Source: Hyposmocoma kahamanoa
Taxonomy: Eukaryota; Arthropoda; Insecta; Lepidoptera; Cosmopterigidae
Direction of reading: 5' to 3'
Assembly: GCF_003589595.1 (NCBI RefSeq)
Contig: NW_020653200.1
Location: 1,789,951-1,853,950 of the forward strand
DNA length: 64,000 nt
Below are positions 45,596 through 56,570 of the stretch, one piece after another. Both the position numbers and the translations under genes were made by a program. Each line of letters begins with the position of its first letter. Positions within the stretch are counted from its first letter, which is position 1. Below the pieces are notes generated by a model, which was given only the letters and a program-made list of their open reading frames with translations, searched no databases and had not been told where the DNA came from.

Positions 45596-46395
45596 GCTTT
45601 CAATGCACAACAATGTAGATCGTGCTCGTACATCTTAGATAATTTTGCAAAATTTTAGTTGATATAGATTTGAAGGTTTTCGTGGTTATTCACTCAATGA
45701 ATATCAATAATAGGAAATATTGGAAAAATAAAAAGAAATTATATCGTGGTAAGAAACCTGTAATTAGTGATCACCATTTTGGTTGATAGTAAAATAAATA
45801 CTTTTTTTACTCTTCTTGAGTATACACACAATAGATTAAACCTCACGATATGAGCACAATGACATACATTTCTCGTGTTCCTACCAATGGGAGTACCCAG
45901 TGGGAGCATGTGGAAACGGTACTCAAAGCACAGGCCACAAAAAAAAAAACAAAAATAGTATAAATTAGTACTAACGTAATTCGGGTTTATTCCCAGTGAT
46001 CTGACACGCGACCCCTTCACACTCGAAATTGCAGTCTTCTTCCGGCACTACCATCGAACATGTCGACATTCCACCTGCAAATTTACATCGTTACGACGTG
46101 ATATCTTAGGCTCCGAAGTTACATTTCAATACTTCTACGTTACGCATGAAATTCACAAATAAAGCTACACTAATTGGTGATACAAATGTGTACAGCCATG
46201 TTTCGTAGAAATTAAGACTGCACTTGCTCTGTCTCTCCCGTCTCGATATCATTAGTCAGGGGTAACTGAGCGCAAGGGGAAAGTGTGCGCTGGAGCTATA
46301 TCTCTGGAACCGAGGAAGAGGGGAAGGCGGTTTGTTTAGGTCAAATCAAGGCGATTGAGTGACTAATTCGTTTCGATTTGGCAAAGGGACGCGTG
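45596..46395 (-). repeat. Segmental duplication unit 1 (contains exon 4)
   Basis: Matches 48931-49638 along its length, including intron sequence (GTAGATCGTGCTCGTACAT, CTCACGATATGAGCACAATG) and the exon. Unit 2 has small deletions. About 2.5 kb separate the units and contain a MITE, LINE fragments and the assembly gap. Confidence 0.85.
45976..46074 (-). CDS. Exon 4 of the giant gene, duplicate of exon 3
   Basis: Acceptor taaatttgcag, then GT plus 32 codons plus one base, then donor GTTAGT. The peptide includes STCSMVVPEEDCNFECEGVA and ends CQITGNKPEL, with four Cys. It differs from exon 3 at five residues. Both twins keep their splice signals and phase, so both can be joined in frame. Confidence 0.78.
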
Positions 46396-46605
46396 GACTC
46401 CCAAGCATTACACCCATATCTAAATATATACTATAAGATATCTAATAGAATTTAATTCGATTGAATATTTTTAAGAGTTCTAATTCCCTCAAAATATCTC
46501 GAAGAAGGTTTCTAGATAATTTAAAGTAAAAGTGGGCACAACTTTATTAGTAGATCACAAGAGTGCTTTGAGACACTATCTGTAGGTAGTATTAAGAGTG
46601 ATTCT

Positions 46606-46833
46606 CATTGACTTACAAATAAATGGACGACGGGTCTAATACAAAAACCACGAAAAAAATGTCCCAAGTCAACCTATTCGAAATTTAAATTGTAATGTCA
46701 TCGCAGTATCGCGCTGTCAGTAGAACAAATGAAGACTAAAGCGGAGTGTCGCGCTCTGTATACGATTTTAGCGCCTTACAAGTGCGGACACTTTTTAGCG
46801 CGGACCCGACGTCCATATAATTGTAAGTCAATG
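46606..46833 (+). mobile_element. MITE family with CATTGACTTACAA ends, copy B
   Basis: 228 bp, with a perfect 8-bp duplication GTGATTCT at 46598-46605 and 46834-46841. It is nearly identical to copy A, so both inserted recently. Confidence 0.93.
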
Positions 46834-46841
46834 GTGATTCT

Positions 46842-47276
46842 TATCTTTTTTCTGAAGTAACCCTTCTAGAATGCTAAAATGCTTCGAAAATGTGGGGATT
46901 CTAATATTTTATAATTTTATTTAATCTATCAATTGCTGATGCATCGCTAGTTTCATCGTTACTGTTAGAAACACTGTGATGGACTATATCGACGTGTTAT
47001 TCAACATCGCACCATATCTCTCATATTATTAACAAGCAGCTTAAATAGAATTATTTAATAATAATAGATTAATAGATCGAGTCGAGAGTCGGTGCATGTT
47101 GAGTTCGCGATTCTTTCTCCCGCTTCCACACCACAACTTACTACTCGTCAACTTTAAATATTAAATATAGGTCTAAACTCAATGATTATTTCTAACGTTA
47201 ACATATTGTCACCAAATGCACAACAAATAATCAATTTACTTAATTTTGTAAGGCAAAGAAAAATGACCATTTAGTA
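46842..47276. other. No gene seen
   Basis: AT-rich sequence between the MITE and a LINE endonuclease fragment. Nothing recognisable. Confidence 0.4.
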
Positions 47277-47372
47277 TTCTACGTCCATAACTATGTGGAC
47301 CTAATCTCGATTCGTCGCATCCTCGTACTCCCACTTTTGCGTTGAAGTCACCCATTACCACGCTGAAATGTT
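47277..47372 (-). mobile_element. LINE endonuclease fragment
   Basis: The minus frame gives FSVVMGDFNAKVG followed by RGCDESRLGPHSYG. GDFNAKxG is the hallmark of apurinic-like endonucleases of LINEs. Only about 30 residues survive. Confidence 0.75.
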
Positions 47373-47669
47373 GTTTTTTTCTATGTAAATAATAATATTT
47401 ATTTATTCACTCTCACAACTAGCTAACTAGACCTGTGTTACAGATCTCCAGTCTCCCAATCCGTTAGGAATCCGTGAGTGAGTGAGTGACTGAGAATCCA
47501 ATAGAATCCAAATCTGTGTTTAAATTATTTATATTATCGTATGTAATGTAAAATATTGTTTTAAGGGTTCTTGGCAGAGTCACCTAAAGTAAGAAACAAT
47601 TTTCTTATTATACCCAACATAAGGTGTGTATGGAAATTATAGCACAGTAATATGTTGGAGAGTTCATAT

Positions 47670-48069
47670 NNNNNNNNNNNNNNNNNNNNNNNNNNNNNNN
47701 NNNNNNNNNNNNNNNNNNNNNNNNNNNNNNNNNNNNNNNNNNNNNNNNNNNNNNNNNNNNNNNNNNNNNNNNNNNNNNNNNNNNNNNNNNNNNNNNNNNN
47801 NNNNNNNNNNNNNNNNNNNNNNNNNNNNNNNNNNNNNNNNNNNNNNNNNNNNNNNNNNNNNNNNNNNNNNNNNNNNNNNNNNNNNNNNNNNNNNNNNNNN
47901 NNNNNNNNNNNNNNNNNNNNNNNNNNNNNNNNNNNNNNNNNNNNNNNNNNNNNNNNNNNNNNNNNNNNNNNNNNNNNNNNNNNNNNNNNNNNNNNNNNNN
48001 NNNNNNNNNNNNNNNNNNNNNNNNNNNNNNNNNNNNNNNNNNNNNNNNNNNNNNNNNNNNNNNNNNNNN
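47670..48069. other. Assembly gap of 400 N, flanked by a 26-bp inverted repeat
   Basis: Exactly 400 Ns, probably a default size. ACAGTAATATGTTGGAGAGT... ending at 47669 and its perfect inverted copy at 48105-48130 flank it. Open frames drawn through the Ns are meaningless. Confidence 0.95.
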
Positions 48070-48599
48070 GATACCAGCCCGTTGCACCAAGTACCAAGTA
48101 TTACATATGAACTCTCCAACATATTACTGTAATACTTAGTAATAAATTTACTCATATGTGAATTTGTACATTAGCAGATTTTTTATATGGCTGCAAATGT
48201 TTTGTGTTTGCATTTTGTAACGAATTTGTAAATAAAATTAAATATGGGTGTGTGCGTGAATGAAAGTTTGTGTATATATCGAGCCCTAGCCCTACGACTA
48301 CTGTCTTGGGATCAGTTTTAGTTACTTTAACCACTAGACAGAGTGTGTGCGGAATTTTAATTTTGTAAGTGCAAGTTGAGTATTGTTTTGCTTGTTATGA
48401 ATGGTGTGTACATGTTAATAAATATATATTCAAACAGATTATTCGAAAAGCTTAAATTAAAACAACAAAGATACACGTGCCGAGATTTTTTGTTACATAT
48501 AGTCACTTTTGAGTGATAATGTTTGCTAAGTCAGTTTCCGAATTAATGCGAGTAACTAGTGAACCCTCTTCTTTGCGCAAAAAGACGTCCAGCAGTATC

Positions 48600-48838
48600 T
48601 AACATTTTTCTGAGTCGCAAATTCTCTAGCTAGGTAGAAAAGTCTTTTGCTTTTTGTGGTAAGGTTCTCCCCGACAAAGCGAAATCTTGATCCCGTTCAG
48701 CTGAAAGTGCTTATTGTTCAGTTTGTCCGTTGAATGATTTCTGTTAAATTTTTTAACGTTCTTTTGTAGAGCTTCCTTAATTAAGGTGAACGTAAATTCA
48801 ACAATTATCGGTTTATTTATGGATCTGTTGTTCATTTT
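48600..48838 (-). mobile_element. LINE ORF1-protein fragment
   Basis: The minus frame reads NKPIIVEFTFTLIKEALQ, KFNRNHSTDKLNNKHFQL and ISLCRGEPYHKKQKTF, the C-terminal part of the ORF1 protein family also seen at 11260-11815. Confidence 0.65.
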
Positions 48839-48842
48839 GAAG

Positions 48843-48925
48843 TTATAGGTCGCCGCGCGGCGGTATCGCGCAAACTTCGCGTCCTTTAACTGGGTGCTAT
48901 AGGTCCCGAGTTTACGAAATGGTAA
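48843..48925 (-). repeat. GC-rich LINE 5'-region fragment (1 of 3)
   Basis: Shares GCGCGAAAACTGCGCGTC-like and TTTAACTGGGCG-like phrases with 55060-55140 and 60485-60575. The copy at 55.1 kb lies just upstream of the RTE coding fragment, so all three are probably pieces of that LINE's start. Confidence 0.5.
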
Positions 48926-48930
48926 AAATA

Positions 48931-49638
48931 GCTTTCAATGCATAAAAATGTAGATCGTGCTCGTACATAATTAGATAATTTTCAAAATTTTAGTTGATAT
49001 AGATTTTAAGGCTTTCGTGGTTATTCACTAAATGAATATCACTAAATCAGGAAATATTGGGGAAATAAGAAATTCTATCGTGATAAGATACCTGTAATCA
49101 GTGATCACTATTTTGATTGATAGTAAAATAAATACTTTTTTTACTCTTCTTGAGTATACGCAATACATTAAACCTCACGATATTAACAAAATGACATACA
49201 GTTCTCGTGCTCCTACCAATGGGAGTACCCAGTAGGAGCATGTGGAAACGGTCCTGAAAGCACAGGCCACAAAACAAAAAAACAAAAAGTGTTTAAATTA
49301 ATACTAACGTAATACGGGTTTATTCCCCGTGATCTGACACGCGACCCCGTCGCACGCTATATTGCAGTCTTCTTCCGGCACTACCATCGAACATGTCGAC
49401 GTTCCACCTGCAAATTTACATCGTTACGACGTCATATCGTGAGCTCCGAAATTACGTTTCAAGCCATGTTTCGTAAAAATTAAGACTGCACTTGCTCTGT
49501 CTCTCCCGTCTCGATATAATTAGTCATGGGGTAACTGAGTTATATCTTTGGAACGGAGGAAGAGTGGAAGGCAGTTTGTTTGGGTCAAATCAAGGTGCTT
49601 GAGTGACTAATTCGTTTCGATCTAGTAAATGGACGCGC
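48931..49638 (-). repeat. Segmental duplication unit 2 (contains exon 3)
   Basis: Second copy of 45596-46395, about 708 bp, with the same intron landmarks and splice sites. Lacks a segment of about 90 bp after the acceptor side. Confidence 0.85.
49309..49407 (-). CDS. Exon 3 of the giant gene, duplicate of exon 4
   Basis: Acceptor taaatttgcag, 2 + 96 + 1 bases, donor GTTAGT. The peptide includes GTSTCSMVVPEEDCNIACDG and ends CQITGNKPVL. Compared with exon 4, roughly six of eight base differences change the amino acid. The twins could be used together or as alternatives. Confidence 0.78.
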
Positions 49639-50143
49639 GGCCACTAGTTCACCTTTTTTAAGCAAAATCTATATCTATCTCAGAAATCAGTGTAGCATCA
49701 GTGTTGTTTTATCTCATAAGAGTAAGTTTTTTTTTATTATGAAGAGATTTAAGATATATTTCAAAAAAGTTTCATTCGATTAGCAATTCAGTGCTCTAGG
49801 GAAAGTGTGCGCGGGTAAGTGTGCGCATGCGTATCCTGGTCCCGTCTCTTGCACAATGAATTGATAAATGAATGTCATAAACGAATATTTATACAATATT
49901 TTGAACATGTTTTTATTTCATATAAAGTGCCTTATCGTCATGCCACTGAATTATATAAGAAAAAACGCCATAAGAAAAAAAACTGAATTATAAACACACT
50001 TACATTACTTTCTAAGGTGATATTATTATGATGTCAATAAGATATTTTTAATATTTCCTAACTTTTAATATTTTTATGTTTGTTTTTACATATCGTAAGT
50101 AAACCCGACTAAGTAACTGATCCGAATAATAAATAAATAATAA

Positions 50144-50233
50144 ATAAAATTTAATGACTGTACTATTGGCAGAACTGGTGTTATAAGGCCTTATAACACC
50201 AGTTCTGCCAATAGTAGAGTCATTCAATTTTAT
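50144..50233. repeat. Perfect 56-bp palindrome with longer imperfect arms
   Basis: 50161-50188 and 50189-50216 are exact reverse complements with no spacer (centre TTATAAGGCCTTATAA). A further 17 bases on each side match with two differences, so the arms total about 45 bp. It lies in a large intron of the giant gene. Confidence 0.95.
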
Positions 50234-50559
50234 CATACATCTGCAAAATTACACCTTTTCAGAACAGAATTAAATTAAAATTAAATTAAAATTATTCGAC
50301 AACTTTTCACGAAAGTTATGAAATTTCACATACGTATAATTTGGTCCATGCAGTTCGCACTGTTTTACGACCTTCTTCCTGATCAAATCACTAACATATT
50401 CAACACATGTGGCTTTAATATATCAAGAGTAAGTAAATTAAAAGCAAAAGACAGACAAATTGTTGAACACGACAAAAAATTCTGTGGATTGTAGCTAAAA
50501 TGCTAAACGCACTGAAAAGTGATTCTGATATAAAAAAACGTGGTAAATATTATCATATC

Positions 50560-51560
50560 TGAGCTGTCAGGGCCAAGACATATCAAACCGATGCGAAGTT
50601 TTGCGGCAACGCGACTCGCCAAAATTTGCAACGTTCCGCGCCAAGAACACAATGATTTCATTGTCATTTGTAATCGTAAAATGCCATGTAGGCTCTTTTA
50701 TTTTATTCCATTATGTACTCGAACCATTTTGATTTGCCGTCTTTTTTGGCAGACCATTATAAATAAGCTTCTACCATTGAGAGTGAAGGTGAGGCTTTGG
50801 CTGTCAGCCTAGATATGGTGAAGGCGTTTGACTGGGTCTGGCACCGAAAGTTTTCTTTCGAAGTTACATCATATAATTACATCTATTGACGGCATTCACT
50901 GTTATGAAGATGACAGCATGGTGGACACCTATTACATCGGCCATGCTAAGTCCTCTTGATCTTTCGTAGAGGAGACCCGTAAACAACTTGTGTTACAAAC
51001 AAAAAAACCCTGGAGAGGGTTTCTGATTGGGAACGACTAAACTTAGTCCAATTAACCCTACCAAGACACAAGTTTATGCGTTCACCCCTAAAAAGTCTAC
51101 ATTTGCTGCAGACCTTCAGTTCCAGAACAAGCCATAAATATCTCGGAGAGCATAAGGATACTTGGTATCGACATCTCTTGTGACGTGCAGTCCCGTAGTC
51201 ACTTAGATGGCAAAGTCTAGCTGGTGTCCAAAAAACTCGGTGTGCTCAATAAAGCTAAGCGGTATTTCACTTCGGAGCAGAGACTGCTATTTTATAAGCC
51301 ACAAGTCCGTCAAAGATGGAATACTGCTGCCATTTTTGGGCGGGAGCTCCCGGATGCCAGATTGAGGATTTTGACGCGGTTCAAAGACGTGTTATGAGAA
51401 TTGTTGACGGTCCAGTGCTTACAGACGATATTCAACCAATGTCTTCGAGAACAGACTTTGTTTCCCTATGTCTGTTCTATCGCCAGTACAAAGGTCAATG
51501 TTCTGAAGAGCTGTTTCACAGTAAAAGCCAGAATGGCGGGTGTACCTTAAGACGCTGACA
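50560..51560 (+). mobile_element. LINE reverse transcriptase pseudogene (Jockey-like)
   Basis: Fragments AVSLDMVKAFDWVWHRK (about 50795-50850), HKYLGE and GIDISCDVQSRSHLD-like residues, KKLGVLNKAKRYF, and an 80-codon open frame at 51316-51558 with MEYCCHFWAGAPGCQI and RRVMRIVDGPVLTD. These mark the fingers and the C-terminal part of a Jockey-type enzyme, broken by many frameshifts. Confidence 0.8.
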
Positions 51561-52196
51561 AGCGTCGATGACCTTGAGCGATAACGCGCCTACTATAATT
51601 TCTCCAATAAAGTGACGCAATACGCCCCGATAAATTAATTATTAATAAATATAGGTAAGAGTGTGGTAGTTTGACCTTCCGCTTGATTTAACATAATATT
51701 GATTGCCGCTAACAGATGGCGTTGTACTTAAAATACACAAATGCTATCAAAAAAAAATCAAAGCATATAAGAACTGGACATGTTATGCAACCAAGAAACA
51801 ACCCACACCTCGAGTGAAATTGAGTTATGTATTTAGGTAGAACACCAGACGTGTCCTTTACCCGCTCACAAAAGATCCTGGCCACATACCAAGCTAAAAA
51901 CGGACAAAAAAATCCTTCAGGGTACCAACCCTGAATAAGTAACTTTGTAATAGCTAAAAAGAACCTTGCTGCTTCTTATAACTTGATATAATGTCTTTTT
52001 TAAAATATGCTAAACGGATCCATGTCATATGTACTGAAGTACTGTAGATCTTTGGCGTTTTCATTACGAAAACTAGAACATGGTTCTCGTTAACTAAATA
52101 AAAAGATACATAATGTTTTCTATTTATTGCTATATAATATAATATAATAGTTTCCCTATATCGTTCTCACTGCTACAGTACATCGTTTGTCCCAAA

Positions 52197-52856
52197 TAGA
52201 GATGCGCCTATTTATATAGATAGATAGAGATACAAGTTTTACCGAGTAACCGAGTACCGAATATTACTCGGTTTAACATTTGCCGAGCCTAGTACTCGGC
52301 CGAGTTACTCGGTTCATTACAACCGGAACGCGATGATCCTAAAAGCCCCCGTTGCTCTAGAATTAGGCCGATAAGTCAATGAAAGTTTATTGTCGCGAGA
52401 GCAGAGTCCTTGCCAATGGTGGGCAGAGCATAAAACAAAATATGCAAAACTGACACAATTAGCACGAGTGTTTTTATGTGCACCTGCAATCACTGTGTAT
52501 AGCGAGCGGTTATTTGCCGAAGCGGGTAATGTGTATGAAGAAAAAAGGAACAGACTATTACCTGACCGCGCAGAAAGCCTGTAAATATTCCTACATCATA
52601 ACTTGCCTTTGTTAAATTTTAAATATTAATAATGTAAACTTTCTTTTTAAATTACTAAATTGCTAGAAATTGTTACATTTGTCTACAATTTCTAGTAATA
52701 AATCTCTTTTAAATATTTTAAATATATTGTTGATTTTACTTTATTATGTCTATAGCTGTGATGCTTTATTTTAACCGAGTACTCTTCTCATGAACCGAGT
52801 TATTCGGCCGAGTACACCGAGTACCGAGTAACCAACGAGTACTCCGCGCATCTCTA
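52197..52856 (+). mobile_element. hAT element remnant nested in the 4-bp-duplication element
   Basis: 660 bp with ends TAGAGATGCGC and GCGCATCTCTA, and 8-bp flanks GTCCCAAA (52189-52196) and GTCACAAA (52857-52864). Many ACTCGG motifs lie in opposite orientation near the two ends, as subterminal repeats of hAT elements do. The uninterrupted copy at 37.5 kb has the site once, in the form TTTCAGAC on the other strand. Confidence 0.88.
52390..52584 (+). pseudogene. hAT transposase C-terminal (dimerisation) fragment
   Basis: REQSPCQWWAEHKTKYAKL, then QLARVFLCAPAITVYSERLF and AEAGNVYEEKRNRLLPDRAE form the conserved C-terminal region of hAT transposases, required for oligomerisation. A stop follows at 52582-52584, after which HHNLPLLNF continues in the same frame, so one nonsense codon truncates the original tail. 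All upstream catalytic sequence is missing. Confidence 0.85.
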
Positions 52857-53699
52857 GTCACAAATAACTTACCTATTTATTTCTTCACACTGTTTTTACA
52901 AAAATCTAATTATCTCGAAAGTTACATTTTGTGGGTTGGTTATAGTTTGCATAACTGTGTCCAACTACATATCTCGTAAGTATCGGGCTCGACGGTAGAC
53001 AGCCGATTACAATACAATACACAGTGGTTCAGCTCTCTAAGAAGGGCGGTCATAGGGCTTTCGCGCAGCTAAATGTTATTGAAATGCATGTTAATGCATA
53101 TAATTATGCTATATAATGATGAATTGAGGTACATAGAAATAAAATAAGTGGATTTTGATAAAATAATAACAATATATTTAGTAAAAAAAAATGTTCATTT
53201 CAAAAAATAAATTTTCATGAACAACGATTAAATTGCAACAGCTAGTAATCTCAATTACATTAATATAATAAGAAGAACAATAATGTTAAATATTAAATAG
53301 ACATCTAATTAACCTATAATTACAAATATAATATAAAGGTATGTACACATTAAAATAGATTATCGCTAAAAAATATGTAAAGTAATTAGTTCTACCTTAA
53401 TTCTAAACATTACAACTTATACTTAAACACATAATAACATTAACACGTCTTTTGATAGAACAGACTTCTTCTTTTGTGGCAAATTAACTTGTCAAAACCA
53501 TGTCAAAACAGAGGTCTGGCAACGTATCCCTCGAATGCAAACTACGCAGCAGAAGTTTTCAACGTTGCAATTTTACTAAATAATCAAGGACGCAAATAAT
53601 AATTTCATTTATATTTTGAATACTTTGTGTTTTAGGTTCTAATCCAACCGAAAATATATTTCTTTTATTCTCACCTAATGGCTAAATTTGACTTTTTTT

Positions 53700-55100
53700 A
53701 AATATTTTGTTTTGACTTCAACGAATTGGTGCATTATATTTACTTATTTACGTATTTTTTGTGTACGATATTTTTTCACATGGTGGTTTGTCATTTTAGC
53801 TCTTGGATCGTTAAGTGTCTCGGGTCTGGGTCGTTACTGGGCATATGAGTCGGTATAAAATTTTACTAATTCCGCGAGTACTTTTAGTTTAGAGGCGACC
53901 GTGTTTCCCGGAGCTGTTGTCAGCTTTGTCAGGTGACAACTAGATGTGGAAGATTTTGCGAAGACTTTGGTGCCTTTGTTATTTTCTATGGCTTCATGAA
54001 TTGTCTTTGCATTGTATGAATTGTCTTTGCATTGTATAGGCGGATGTCATGTACTATATACCTACCTCCTACCTATTATCTCTTTGTTAAGTACCTGACG
54101 CTCCGATGCGGTAGCATGAACAGCATGAGGGAAAAGCCCTCATTACTTCCAGTCTCGCGGGAGACCTTCGACTTTCGTCCAATGCTTGTTTGTCGAAAGT
54201 GCTTACATTCTACATCGCGGATGATCCTCATCATTATTAGTGATGTCGTTGATGTTATCAGTGGTTTCCAGCAGCGCAAAACGATTTTGCAGGTCTATTT
54301 GAAACTTTTCGGTTCCAAGTTGGAAGGAAGTTCCGATCTAGAGTAGTGTTGGTCGAAGAATCGACCTCATCAAACGCGCTCGTTCGAGTCGGATGTTAAT
54401 ATTCAGAGTGCCTCGTAGAGTGATCACTACCTGTATTGAACCTATTTATCACTGAGACATCTCTGATTATATATCGCTTGTCAGTTAAGATGAAGTAAAT
54501 CTCATTTTTCGTCCTCCTACAGCTTTGGCTATGTCTCCGTACATGGTTCTCACGGACGTCGGAGTATATAATTGTATAACCCTCAAGGAGTACCTCTGGC
54601 TATTTTCAGTACACGGTACGCCTCCATAGCCGACACGCTTCCGATCTCCACAACATTGTCAACAAGTGACTTATTGACGACAAACCGACACCACCCAGAG
54701 AAAGTTGGTCTCACTCTCTGAAATAGAGCAAGTGACCTGAATCGAGAGTTATCGTGTGCTCGACTTATCTTCGGACTTCAGATATTTCTACGATGTCCCA
54801 TTTGATACGACTTAGCTCTACTTCGAGTTCTGCTATATGCTCGTCTAGCAGTAGCGTGTGTCCATTACACGTAGCCAGATTAAGTTGATTGTGGCAGTCA
54901 TCCTTAGCCCGGGAACTCTCAGCACCCTCCACCTCGCCGTTACCATGGCCGCCACCGCGATGACCAGGAATAGCGAGGTTACCGGGAGCTGGGGACGTTA
55001 TTGAGGAGCATTTTGACGTTGGTAGTTATTCAGATTCGCCATTAATGTACGTGAAAGCGTGGCAACTGGGCCGTCGAGCCGCGGCAGCCGCGCGAAAACT
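53700..55100 (-). mobile_element. RTE-like LINE fragment: endonuclease and linker, decayed
   Basis: Read on the minus strand from about 54960: NLATCNGHTLLLDEHIAELE, VELSRIKWDIVEISEVRR, LSLGGVGLSS, then SDHRLVRARLMRSILRPT and FQIDLQNRFALLETTDNIND (about 54270-54430). Further on come IENNKGTKVFAKSS and KLTTAPGNTVASKLKVLAEL...FYTDSYAQ (about 53830-53990). This is the order of an RTE-type LINE: endonuclease, then the linker before the reverse transcriptase. Stops and frameshifts are frequent. The GC-rich stretch 55030-55140 is probably its 5' end. Confidence 0.75.
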
Positions 55101-55140
55101 GCGCGTCGTTTAACTGGGCGGCATGGGTTTACGAAATTGT

Positions 55141-56059
55141 TATACTACCATTTATCGATCGCCAGAGCCTCGTTCGTTGACAAGCAGGATGCACTATGAG
55201 CAGGTGGGTTGACTGTTGGGGAGTCTATAAGGATGGTAGTCGATTTCCCCCTTGCACCACTACATATCTTACCTTTATGGTAAGCACAAGGTTTTTGAAA
55301 AGATCGTATAATTACATATCAATCATTGAATAACAACAGATTGATATGATATTTTTGTTCAGATCAGTTTGAAGAAAAAAATATTGAAATTAGCAGCCAT
55401 TCATGTATGGCTTCGATTCTATAATTTGAGAAGCTGATAGACTTGTTCGTTGTTTCAGCTCCATTTTCTTAAGCATATTATTTTCGGTGCGATTTTTCTC
55501 ACTAGTTTCATAGTATATATGTAAAGAAAGAATGTATATTTCTTTATTTCATACGGCTCTGTTGTCGGTATAGGTTTACCCCACAGTCCATAGATGGCGC
55601 CGTGTGTGGCAATGGCGGCTTACGCTGTCGGTAAATTAGCTTGTTTATGTCATAAGAATGACATCCGTGTTTTGTGAGGTTAAACCTTAGACTATGGAAA
55701 CTAAAGGACATGTTACGTTGACATAATATAAATCAGACGTTATATGTATATGATGCATTTCGACGTCGAAAACATAAACATATTATTGTCTTTGTTTAAC
55801 TATTACGTGCCGTCTTAAGCCAAAAGAGATAGTATTACATTGGTCTGTGTCAAACACGGAAATCGAAAATTCGTAACGTCATTTTAAATGCCAACCGTGG
55901 CCATTTCAAGTACATGAGGTACATGATACCGTTGTCAAAGGGAAGTACATCAAATGTCAAAACAAATGTTTTTCCAAATGTATTATTGAATTATTCACAT
56001 GTATTATAATTAAATTGGACAAAAATATTGACAGTGAGAATAATTAGGTATTAATAAAA
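55141..56059. other. No supported gene
   Basis: Mixed-composition sequence before the THAP fragment. It may include its promoter, but no core element can be assigned. Confidence 0.4.
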
Positions 56060-56570
56060 ATGCGACGCTGCAGCATTAAAGGATGCGGCTTTAGAAAAAC
56101 TGCAAATCAATCGAATGTTACATTGCACAGGCGTGTGTTATTTTTTTGTCTATAAATCACACAATAGCCCGAATATTTTATGTAATTAGACTTATTTAAG
56201 TAGTTTATTTATAAATCTTGCCAAATTTTGCTTTTGTTACTTTAGATTGCCTGTTTGTTTGTATATTTTGATGATTGTTGTTAACGATTATTTTGAGATA
56301 GTGTTGATCTTGTAAGCATACATATTATCGATATTCTGTTATTAAAACAATTCACTATGAGGTTTTTATTGTTTTATTATTATTATTTCAAGTTTTCCTA
56401 CAAATGAAAAAAGGAAGAAAGAATGGTTGGAAATCATAGGACTGCCGAATATAAACGTTGGATCAAAGACCATCTTCATTTGTTCGCTTCATTTTGAAGA
56501 GTCAAATTTTAACAGAACTTTAAATGTAACTAGATTACATGACAATGCTATTCCATCATTAGGTTTATTG
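56060..56570 (+). CDS. THAP zinc-finger domain, two exons, rest not found
   Basis: Exon 1 (56060-56130) starts MRRCSIKGCGFRKTANQSN. Exon 2 (56393-56570) reads FPTNEKRKKEWLEIIGLP, then TIFICSLHFEESNF and HDNAIPSLGLL, followed by donor gtaaat. The zinc ligands are C4, C9, C54 and H57, i.e. C-X4-C-X44-C-X2-H, within the THAP pattern. Conserved Pro26, Trp35, Phe58 and the final Pro78 are present. THAP domains bind DNA and occur in cellular regulators and in P-element transposases. Intron 1 would need a GC donor (gcgtgt) with acceptor tatttcaag, which is unusual. No transposase or other domain follows in the window, so it could be a gene fragment. Confidence 0.6.

Larger units (their letters stand above)
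51776..52962. mobile_element. 4-bp-duplication element, copy 2, split by a hAT element
   Basis: Inverted copy of 37436-37970. Ends are GGACATGTTATGCAACC and ...GTTTGCATAACTGTGTCC, and AACT flanks both sides (51772-51775 and 52963-52966). The interior is interrupted at 52197-52856. Confidence 0.83.

Noticed and set aside
47561..48155. Several open frames of 150-180 codons through the N gap
   Set aside because: They consist almost entirely of unknown residues.
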